Shown in pieces: positions 6,481 to 11,947 of a stretch of DNA of 11,947 nt. The notes below the pieces were generated by a model. The model was not told the origin of the DNA. It did not search any database and saw only the letters and a program-made list of their open reading frames with translations. Position numbers and translations under genes: made by a program. Source of the DNA: Nitrososphaerales archaeon TH526 (GTDB lineage: Archaea > Thermoproteota > Nitrososphaeria > Nitrososphaerales > Nitrososphaeraceae); the NCBI GenBank assembly GCA_014523665.1, contig JAATVR010000198.1:1-11947 (forward strand). Reading direction: 5' to 3'. The stretch's first letter is position 1, and each line of letters begins with the position of its first letter.

Positions 6481-6749
6481 CTAATAGCGCTCCCATGCTG
6501 TTGCATTGACTGATTCTGGCTCGAAGTGCTAGAACACGCTGGTCTGACAACCTGTTGTTCTAACGCCCCTTTGTTTTTGAATATTTTAGAGCAATATCTA
6601 CAGAAATAAAATAAAACATCAGTTTCATTTATCCTAACTTTAATAATCGTTGATGACTGCTTTGAACAGTTTAATCCTTCGCAGAGGCTACTAGAAAATT
6701 GAGCCATAGAAGGGTTTTTATTATTAATTTTTAGCGTAGAAGATTTCAT
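6477..6749 (-). CDS. Small zinc-ribbon-like protein
   Basis: This is a 90-residue protein. Residues about 23-54 read CEGLNC, an IIKVRINETDVLFYF pair of strands and CRYCSKIF: two cysteine pairs separated by a beta hairpin, a typical zinc ribbon. The N-terminus and C-terminus are polar and probably flexible (SSTSSQNQSMQQHG). Function is unknown; similar short ribbons often bind nucleic acids. ATG 6749 lies three bases after the stop of the previous gene, with GAGGG about ten bases upstream. Confidence 0.7.
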   Translation of the reverse strand: MKSSTLKINNKNPSMAQFSSSLCEGLNCSKQSSTIIKVRINETDVLFYFCRYCSKIFKNKGALEQQVVRPACSSTSSQNQSMQQHGSAIR

Positions 6750-6752
6750 GAG

Positions 6753-6992
6753 CTAATGTCCCTCGTTATTATCACCAAATGTTGTCATGACTGCGACACC
6801 GTCGTGAATTTGTGGCTGTGTTGTCGAGCATTGCCGGTATTTTCCTTTCCTTTCCCCAGAATCAGATATGCCTAACGCATAGGACAGCAGGATTCCTGCA
6901 GCCGAACCTACAGGGATCGACCTAACGGTTGCAATATCCTTAACTCTGCCCCATGTCCTTCTATCTACATCGATTAAAGTTTTCAATTTCAT
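6753..6992 (-). CDS. Small ribbon-helix-helix-like protein, first gene of the operon
   Basis: This is a 79-residue protein. Residues 2-42 (KLKTLIDVDRRTWGRVKDIA, then IPVGSAAGILLSYALG) fit a strand-helix-helix plan like RHH DNA-binding proteins, but no diagnostic residue proves it. The tail is polar and may be unstructured. As the first gene after the divergent promoter, it could be the element's autoregulator. ATG 6992 lies about 22 bp from a BoxA-like element, so the mRNA is probably leaderless. Confidence 0.6.
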   Translation of the reverse strand: MKLKTLIDVDRRTWGRVKDIATVRSIPVGSAAGILLSYALGISDSGERKGKYRQCSTTQPQIHDGVAVMTTFGDNNEGH

Positions 6993-7040
6993 TAAATATT
7001 TAAAAAGACTAAAATATAGGGTTTTTTCTGGGTTTATATT
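6993..7040. promoter_or_regulatory. Compact divergent promoter with a shared TATA
   Basis: Only 48 bp separate the two divergent starts. AAAATATA at 7011-7018 is centred 26-27 bp before ATG 7041 and, read on the other strand as TATATTTT, about 22 bp before ATG 6992. One near-palindromic TATA could thus serve leaderless transcripts in both directions. A second match, TTTATATT at 7033-7040, abuts ATG 7041 and could serve the leftward operon with a short leader. Confidence 0.5.
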
Positions 7041-8618
7041 ATGATAACCCCATATTTATTAGACGGTAGTTTTTATAACAAAAAGAAACCAATACTACAA
7101 TTAAAGGTTCTAAGTGAGTTAGTCAGTCATGACAAGCTTTCAAAAAGCCAATTTCAGAAATTCTTCAATCAACATCATTATAAAGAAGTATCAGAGAGTT
7201 TTGATAATTTACGAAAAAAGAAGTTTATTGAGGAGGCTGGGACAAAGATAGGAAGGGGGGAACCAGAAAAATTCTATCGTATAACAGAAGAGGGTCTAGA
7301 AGCATTATTCGATAGAAATATTACTCCTGAGAAATTTTGGTTTTTGATTACATTCTATTGTTGGAACTCTGTTAGCTCAGTTAGATCGGGGTTAATTGAT
7401 AAGTTTTATAGGTCGTTCGTAAAAAAATATACGAAATATTCTTCTGGATTTGGTTCCATTGCCAACATTGACCAAATAAACGACATGTGTATAAATTGGC
7501 TGAATAATAATTCGCATACTGATATTGGTTCAAAAATTATAGAAACTCTTGCTTCTTATCCATTATTAACCATTGATGACTTATCTTCAAAATTAAAGTG
7601 CTCTAAGACATTAGTAAAGAAAGAACTAGATAATATTTCAATGTCAGAGGGGGGTGATGGATATTTATTTCCTCTTGACGAATACGATACAGAATTCTCT
7701 ACATATGGAAGATATTTGGGTATGCTTCAGCATTGCATGGTAATATATAGAACCAAAGCTAGTAACAAGACATTTTTCTATGAACTGTCCTTGGTCGGAA
7801 TAATAATGTACCTTACTCTTGTCAGGCACAGAGGTCCACCCGAGAAGCTTATATCCGCATGTAACAGAATAGGATATAGTTACAGAAATCGAGTTCTCCC
7901 ATTGATTTTTGGAAAATGGTCCACACTAAGGAAGAATCTCGGTCCTATTGCAGCATATAATTTTGAAATACTTTTAAATAAAGAGGCTCGGAATAAATCT
8001 ATTTCATTATCAGTAGTTATGGGGGGAATTAATGAATTCTATGCGAGTATGAAATCAATAACAAGTTATAATATTGAACAAATGAAAAGAATATACAATG
8101 AGGGCGAAGAGGTTATTTTCAATATAATGAAAGAGAATATCATAAAGCCCGAAAAAACTATGGATATTGAAAAAAAACTGCAAGAGGTTTCACTTCTGTC
8201 AAGTTATAATGATATAGCAAGACTTCAACGGGATTTAGAGACAATGAACAAGCAATACTTCGGACGAGATAATTTTGTTGAGGCGTTATGCAATGCCTTT
8301 TCGGAAGAAATCGCTTTTTTATATTACTTTAACCTTTTTGACGATTCCAGTTTTAGTAGATTTTTGGCTAATCCATACTTTTTTTCATCTAGTAAATATC
8401 TTTTACACTACCAAGTCAAGGAATCTCACAAAGGCAAAAGACCTCGCAGTTATAGAAGTTTAATTAAGCAAACGTCAATTGACACATTTACTAGGAGAAA
8501 ATTAATACAAATCATGAAAGAAACCGATGAAATCCATGCGTGGTTCAGTACGTGGGTAGACGACATATATAAATTTCAGAATGATGTCTCAGATACTATT
8601 TTAAGACTGGAATTCTAG
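7041..8618 (+). CDS. Large winged-helix protein of unknown family
   Basis: This is a 525-residue protein. Residues about 20-90 form a winged helix (KVLSELVSHDKLSKSQFQKF, then a wing ending GEPEKFYRITEEG). A second HTH lies at about 160-200 (IIETLASYPLLTIDDLSSKL, then CSKTLVKKEL). The remaining 300 residues are mixed helical, with aromatic segments and no Walker, nuclease or transmembrane motif that I can see. It may be a large element-encoded regulator or a replication initiator; initiators are often two winged helices, but that is only a possibility. ATG 7041 fits a leaderless mRNA. The 3' end overlaps the convergent integrase gene by four bases. Confidence 0.75.
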   Translation: MITPYLLDGSFYNKKKPILQLKVLSELVSHDKLSKSQFQKFFNQHHYKEVSESFDNLRKKKFIEEAGTKIGRGEPEKFYRITEEGLEALFDRNITPEKFWFLITFYCWNSVSSVRSGLIDKFYRSFVKKYTKYSSGFGSIANIDQINDMCINWLNNNSHTDIGSKIIETLASYPLLTIDDLSSKLKCSKTLVKKELDNISMSEGGDGYLFPLDEYDTEFSTYGRYLGMLQHCMVIYRTKASNKTFFYELSLVGIIMYLTLVRHRGPPEKLISACNRIGYSYRNRVLPLIFGKWSTLRKNLGPIAAYNFEILLNKEARNKSISLSVVMGGINEFYASMKSITSYNIEQMKRIYNEGEEVIFNIMKENIIKPEKTMDIEKKLQEVSLLSSYNDIARLQRDLETMNKQYFGRDNFVEALCNAFSEEIAFLYYFNLFDDSSFSRFLANPYFFSSSKYLLHYQVKESHKGKRPRSYRSLIKQTSIDTFTRRKLIQIMKETDEIHAWFSTWVDDIYKFQNDVSDTILRLEF

Positions 8619-9820
8619 GGAATCTGGTTTATAGTTTTGTTTAGAAGTACTCCCGGTTTTATGCTTGCTAGTCTCGGATCCTGTCGGACCATTACCATCA
8701 GTTGATTCATCTGTTCACGTATAGTCGCAATCTCTTCTCGGTGTTTGAGCTCCATGGTTTCAATTCCATCTTTCTTTTTAGTTACTTCATCTAACTTTAG
8801 TCGCAATCGGTTTTCTTCATTTATTGTTAGATAATCTACAGCTTTAAGATATTCGTTTAGTACATATGTGTCTAGGGGTGAGAAGTAGTGATCATCTAAT
8901 CCTATACTGTGACCCATGAATAGTTCTTTTGTTCGTTGTTCTACTTTTGCATAGATCAACTGAGTATCAAAAAACTTTCTGAATCCTACTGTGAGCTTTA
9001 CATTCTTTCTAATCTTCCCTTTCTCACGGTGGAGCTCTGTAACTCTTTCCACCGTCCTAATTCCTGACTTTTCCACAGTACGCGATACCAGACGTTCTAC
9101 TGTTCTAAGCTTGAGTGGTTTTGCATTATGAACAGAAACAATATCTTCTCGGTCAAATTGGTCTCTAAAGAGTGGAGACTTGGGGGTTAATCTCTCACCA
9201 CATCTCTCTCTATATTTTAGATAAATGTCTATGGCTTTAGCGGCCTCTGGTGTGGTGAGTGTTAGATAACGCTGGTTGGAGTCTGAATACACTCGCATCT
9301 GATATAGCTTGTAGTCCGGAATAGTAATTAGATCCTCTAATTTCAAATCGATTATTGCTCTAATTCTAATACCTGATGAAGCTAAAAGCAAAATAATTGC
9401 TCTTGTTCTTTCATCACTGACCCCAAGCATTTTTGATATCTCTTCTGTAGTGTAACCCCGATTGTCAAGCGGTCTCTCTTCTTCTCCCAGATATCGATAG
9501 ATTTTTTTCTTGCTTAGCGGCACGTCGTTTAGTTCGTAAAATGTCATAATTGCCGCCAGATATTGGCTTCGTGTGGCATATCGTAATGAAAATGGCGGAT
9601 TTTTTAATTGAATTAGATATTCAATAATTTGATTCTGTATAATTTTGGGATTTTCTTGATGAATTAATAGGTCATCTGGATTGCCTATGTTTAGATAATT
9701 CATGTATTTTTGGAGAGCATAGCTATACGCAGCTTTGGTGACAGGGGATTTGAGACCCTCAATAAATATGCGATAGGAATTACCGGGTAGCGAGAGTTGA
9801 AATGCCTTTCCTCTGAACAT
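8615..9820 (-). CDS. Tyrosine recombinase (integrase)
   Basis: This 401-residue protein would catalyse site-specific recombination between element and chromosome. An N-terminal SAM-like core-binding domain covers about 15-110. The catalytic domain shows Arg I (SSGIRIR, R152), Arg II (VGFRKFF, R281), the GHS histidine (H304) and the nucleophile Tyr312 in DDHYFSP. The position three before Arg II, usually His, is Val278, which is unusual. A charged coiled-coil-like tail follows (about 330-385). ATG 9820 lies 25 bp from a BoxA, so the mRNA is probably leaderless. The gene sits 61 bp from the 3' end of a tRNA gene, the expected place for an integrase whose attachment site is that tRNA. Confidence 0.9.
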   Translation of the reverse strand: MFRGKAFQLSLPGNSYRIFIEGLKSPVTKAAYSYALQKYMNYLNIGNPDDLLIHQENPKIIQNQIIEYLIQLKNPPFSLRYATRSQYLAAIMTFYELNDVPLSKKKIYRYLGEEERPLDNRGYTTEEISKMLGVSDERTRAIILLLASSGIRIRAIIDLKLEDLITIPDYKLYQMRVYSDSNQRYLTLTTPEAAKAIDIYLKYRERCGERLTPKSPLFRDQFDREDIVSVHNAKPLKLRTVERLVSRTVEKSGIRTVERVTELHREKGKIRKNVKLTVGFRKFFDTQLIYAKVEQRTKELFMGHSIGLDDHYFSPLDTYVLNEYLKAVDYLTINEENRLRLKLDEVTKKKDGIETMELKHREEIATIREQMNQLMVMVRQDPRLASIKPGVLLNKTINQIP

Positions 9821-9839
9821 ATATGCTGCGTGGTTAATT

Positions 9840-9850
9840 GAGTATAAACC
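9840..9850 (-). promoter_or_regulatory. BoxA of the integrase gene
   Basis: On the minus strand the bases read GGTTTATACTC, with TTTATA centred 25-26 bp before ATG 9820. The same TATAAAC word recurs at 9855-9861 on the plus strand, giving two half-sites with a CTAGC spacer. Confidence 0.55.
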
Positions 9851-9869
9851 TAGCTATAAACGTATTGAA

Positions 9870-9885
9870 CCCACTTTAAAGTGGG
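9870..9885. repeat. Perfect 16-bp palindrome across the tRNA 3' end
   Basis: CCCACTTTAAAGTGGG is its own reverse complement. Its right four bases lie in the 3' acceptor end of the tRNA gene (which ends at 9882); the rest lies in the flank between tRNA and integrase. It could be part of the attachment site, an integrase binding site or a transcription end signal. Confidence 0.6.
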
Positions 9886-9955
9886 CCCAAGGGGGTTTGA
9901 ACCCCTGGCCGACCGGTTATGAGCCGGTCGCTCTACCAGGCTGAGCTATGGGCCC
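9882..9955 (-). tRNA. tRNA-Met (anticodon CAU), elongator type
   Basis: The 74-nt cloverleaf is complete: acceptor GGGCCCA/TGGGCCC with discriminator A, D-stem GCTC/GAGC, anticodon stem ACCGG/CCGGT with loop CTCATAA, 5-nt variable region, and T-arm AGGGG-TTCAAAC-CCCCT. CCA is not encoded. Position 1 is G paired with C72, and the anticodon stem lacks the three G:C pairs of initiators. That points to elongator Met, with tRNA-Ile (CAU, lysidine-like modified) as the alternative. A TTTTAATATC BoxA-like element lies about 28 bp upstream. The neighbouring integrase suggests the 3' end is an attachment site. Confidence 0.93.
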
Positions 9956-9978
9956 ACGAAAATTCCCTTAAGTGGTTC

Positions 9979-9988
9979 GATATTAAAA
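9979..9988 (-). promoter_or_regulatory. BoxA-like element of the tRNA gene
   Basis: On the minus strand TTTTAATATC is centred about 28 bp upstream of the first tRNA base at 9955, the normal archaeal spacing. Confidence 0.45.
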
Positions 9989-10170
9989 CGTTTGACTGAA
10001 AGCATCTTCTTACGAACGACGATCGGTCCCGTTAGAATTGCTCCTACTAATTTCAAACCTCTAACTTTGGGAATCCCTATCCTGGACCAAAGAATACCAC
10101 TAATCATTGCTAGAAAAAGAATTGAAAGATTATGCTATATCCCCCATTTGAAAAAAAATGCATTCATTGG

Positions 10171-11094
10171 TCAAATCCTAAATTGATTCTCGTTAGCATA
10201 ATAGTTTCTCCAATAGAGGGGGTGTCCATGCACTAGATCATAGGTATCACTAACTTTTCTTATTGATTCGACATATTTACCAGGATGGCGATAAAGGTCC
10301 AGAATAATCTCCATTAATCCAGGATTTGTCAATCTAGAAACATAGTGATCGCCGCCTATCTCAGAGCTGAGTTCCATTTCGGCTTTTTTTACCTCTTCCT
10401 GATCGACATACCATCCGTATTCTTCTTCTTTCTGGTCCCAAAGTTTTTGGTTATATTGTTTCCTACGATAATCAAGCTCTCTTCGGCATGAATCTCTCTC
10501 CTGAGTAACCTTTCCTAAATCATTCATTGCGGTCTTAAGTGCTGGCATGTTAGCTTGATACTCTTGCAATAGATTCATCGTTGCTCCTTGTCTTTCTACT
10601 TCATTTTTGGTTTCTGATCGCAGTCGCAGGATCTCGTTTTTCTGATTCTCAAGATATTCGGATAATCTTTCTATGGGAATACCGAGATTACCAATAGCGT
10701 AGAGATTGCGAATCCGTTCAAAAAATTGGTCCATAGGTATTTCGTGTTTGAAACACAGCACTTCGAGAGTAATTATGATTGCTTCAAATCTTTTATATTC
10801 GGAGAATAGGTTTTCATTCTGGGATATTTCTAGTCGTAATTCCTTTTCTTCAAGTAGACTCTTCAATCTGAGCAGGGGTGCGTAATCCTCCACGCGCATG
10901 CCCCGATCTCTAAGTTCTAAGGCGACTCCGCGTAACAAGTCAAAATCCGCATCATCCTGTCTGCATTGTTGTAATATCCCGCTAACGGTTCCTGTACCAA
11001 TCCCGACGTCCTTGGCAATTTCGTCTCTTGAGTATCCTCGCAACCACATTCTGATTACCTCCAACCTTACTGGTTGAGGAATCCTTCCTTCCAT
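10171..11094 (-). CDS. Second tandem HTH / coiled-coil DNA-binding protein
   Basis: This is a 307-residue protein. Residues 9-45 form a clear HTH (LEVIRMWLRGYSRDEIAKDV, GIGTGTVSGIL). Another helical unit follows at about 53-90 (GVALELRDRGMRVEDYAPLL), then a long coiled coil at about 145-235 and a short C-terminal domain rich in aromatic residues (HPLYWRNYYANENQF). The architecture matches 1808-2710. The family is common in Nitrososphaeria; its role is not established to my knowledge. BoxA-like TTTTTTATTT lies about 26 bp before ATG 11094, suggesting a leaderless mRNA. The 11-bp TGAC array lies 88-180 bp upstream and is the obvious candidate operator. The gene sits on the 5' side of the tRNA, so it may be chromosomal or from a different element. 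Confidence 0.85.
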   Translation of the reverse strand: MEGRIPQPVRLEVIRMWLRGYSRDEIAKDVGIGTGTVSGILQQCRQDDADFDLLRGVALELRDRGMRVEDYAPLLRLKSLLEEKELRLEISQNENLFSEYKRFEAIIITLEVLCFKHEIPMDQFFERIRNLYAIGNLGIPIERLSEYLENQKNEILRLRSETKNEVERQGATMNLLQEYQANMPALKTAMNDLGKVTQERDSCRRELDYRRKQYNQKLWDQKEEEYGWYVDQEEVKKAEMELSSEIGGDHYVSRLTNPGLMEIILDLYRHPGKYVESIRKVSDTYDLVHGHPLYWRNYYANENQFRI

Positions 11095-11115
11095 TCAGCT
11101 CCATTAATGGACCAG

Positions 11116-11125
11116 AAATAAAAAA
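11116..11125 (-). promoter_or_regulatory. BoxA-like element of the second HTH/coiled-coil gene
   Basis: On the minus strand TTTTTTATTT is centred about 26 bp before ATG 11094. The phased TGAC array starts about 57 bp further upstream. Confidence 0.4.
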
Positions 11126-11181
11126 GAAGTGGCGCTCACTTTTTTTGACTATATGAGGTCACATGAGTGTAAATAGTCAAA

Positions 11182-11273
11182 TGACGGTTGTATGACTGAT
11201 AAATGACGGAGACATGACTAGGATTTGACATTCTATTGACCATCGTCTGACCGATACTAGACAGACCTATGGC
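11182..11273. repeat. Helically phased 11-bp array with TGAC core
   Basis: TGAC occurs at 11182, 11193, 11204, 11215, 11226, 11237 and 11248, exactly eleven bases apart, followed in the same phase by AGAC (11259) and TGGC (11270). The seven bases between cores differ in every unit, so this is not a recent tandem duplication: only the core and the spacing are kept. That pattern suits a row of protein contacts on nearly one face of the helix. An 11-bp period is not a codon multiple, so coding cannot explain it. A further TGAC at 11146 and inverted GTCA at 11158 and 11176 flank it out of phase. Confidence 0.8.
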
Positions 11274-11549
11274 AGATAAAAATCAGTTGGACTAGAATCG
11301 AAAGAAAATAAATCCTTGTTTATCATCCTACAAAAGCATAATAAAATTAGTGTTCTTCCCAGGAATGTAATGACTTGCTAGAGCTGAAACTGCAAACCAG
11401 GTAGTAGTTTGTCGATCACTTCACGATCTAACATACTATAGCTTATTCTCCAATTTAATTTAATTATGCAGATCTATGTTCTAGAATATTGTATTCACTT
11501 CATTTTTTTCTTGTTTGCAAGGTCAACGATGATGTATTTATCTGAACCA
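11274..11549. other. Intergenic stretch, no gene seen
   Basis: Between the TGAC array and the stop of the PqqC-like gene I see no reading frame with a credible start, no RNA gene and no long repeat. An AT-rich stretch (AATTTAATTTAATTA) lies near 11453-11467. A T-run with TCTTGTTTGCAA near 11506-11520 could end transcription or be incidental; the same 12 bases recur near 1281-1292. Confidence 0.4.
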
Positions 11550-11947
11550 TCAGTGACTAGACCTAGTTTGGTAGCTTGTTTTTTCCGGTAAGTAGGTTTC
11601 ACACACACCATCCAATATCATGTTCTGATAGTTCAATGACTTTGATGCAGCGTCTAATATCGATTCGTGTAGTGATACAGGCATAGATTCCAATAAGCAA
11701 CGCCAAAGTTCCGCGTGCTCAATATCAACCTTCTGGTGAATATTAAAGTATTCTAATGCCCTATCATTTTGAACACCATAGAAATTCATTAGCCCTTCAA
11801 TCTTTTTTGCACTTATTTCAGGTAGCTGTTTCTCAAAAGTGTACAGCGTCGATATTCCAGAGGCTAGTGTTAGGCGTGTCAGCTCACTCATATTCAGAAC
11901 TGCATCTTTTGTTTTTCTGGAGCATTCATAATCATACAGGTCATTTC
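11550..11947 (-). CDS. PqqC/CADD-like haem-oxygenase-fold diiron protein, C-terminal part (5' end outside window)
   Basis: The frame stays open to the window edge, upstream of the internal ATG 11891, so the gene starts outside. Counting from that ATG, Glu20 (LYTFEKQLPE), His52, Asp56 and His59 (H-x3-D-x2-H in FNIHQKVDIEH) match the spacing of the second half of the metal ligands in CADD/PqqC-like haem-oxygenase-fold oxidases (E, then 32 residues on H-x3-D-x2-H). The first-half ligands would lie outside. Such enzymes carry out metal-dependent oxidations in cofactor or p-aminobenzoate synthesis; the substrate here is unknown. The protein ends in a normal helical tail and seems intact at the C-terminus. 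Confidence 0.65.
   Translation of the reverse strand, partial: NDLYDYECSRKTKDAVLNMSELTRLTLASGISTLYTFEKQLPEISAKKIEGLMNFYGVQNDRALEYFNIHQKVDIEHAELWRCLLESMPVSLHESILDAASKSLNYQNMILDGVCETYLPEKTSYQTRSSH

Noticed and set aside
9957..10186. A plus-strand frame (TTG 9992 to 10186) and a minus-strand frame (ATG 10107 to 9946) next to the tRNA
   Set aside because: They overlap each other and the tRNA promoter or tRNA body, lack a Shine-Dalgarno, and resemble no family I know. At best one is a remnant.
11527..11546. C/D-box-like words (GATGATG, CTGA) suggesting a guide RNA
   Set aside because: The two words are only a few bases apart, with no room for a guide and no second box pair.
1..11947. CRISPR array or insertion sequence
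   Set aside because: No regularly spaced repeats of 23 bases or more, no transposase motif and no terminal inverted repeats with target duplication were found. The two phased arrays have 10-11-bp periods and 4-bp cores.

Overview
The window looks like a stretch of a moderately AT-rich archaeal chromosome, most likely an ammonia-oxidising member of the Nitrososphaeria (Thaumarchaeota). This is inference. It rests on TATA-like BoxA elements about 25 bp upstream of several start codons (apparently leaderless mRNAs), a tyrosine integrase with the GFRKFF-type box, a PriX-like primase C-terminal sequence, and two tandem-HTH/coiled-coil proteins of a kind common in that group. No sequence search was possible.

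Layout. Bases 1-140 hold the C-terminus of a probable SAM-dependent methyltransferase. Bases 141-1700 are mostly decayed or non-coding, with one recognisable broken gene (466-849, minus), an SSB-like protein interrupted by a TAG. A helically phased 10-bp array (1701-1760) precedes a plus-strand HTH/coiled-coil gene (1808-2710). An intact SSB-like gene (2941-3519, minus) and a zinc-ribbon gene (3713-3937, plus) diverge from a shared control region. From 6992 down to 3944 runs a compact minus-strand operon of eight small genes. They overlap or nearly touch, several encode zinc-binding proteins, and the run ends in an MCM-N-terminus-like OB/zinc protein and a PriX/primase-like protein. Divergent from it is a 525-residue winged-helix protein of unknown family (7041-8618), convergent with a tyrosine recombinase (8615-9820, minus).

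The integrase abuts the 3' end of a tRNA-Met(CAU) gene (9882-9955, minus). This is the usual layout for an integrated archaeal element, so the genes from the integrase leftward to at least about 2941 are probably one integrated plasmid- or virus-like element with its own DNA-binding, SSB-like and primase-like genes. I find no second copy of the tRNA 3' end, so its far boundary is not visible.

Right of the tRNA lie a second HTH/coiled-coil gene (10171-11094, minus), an 11-bp phased array upstream of it (11182-11273), and the C-terminal part of a PqqC/CADD-like diiron oxygenase (11550-11947, minus, cut by the window end).

The most striking observation is that both HTH/coiled-coil genes are preceded by different helically phased arrays of 4-bp cores: TGAC every 11 bp and AACA every 10 bp. 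Each could be an iterated binding site for the protein encoded next to it, acting in autoregulation, partition or filament nucleation.
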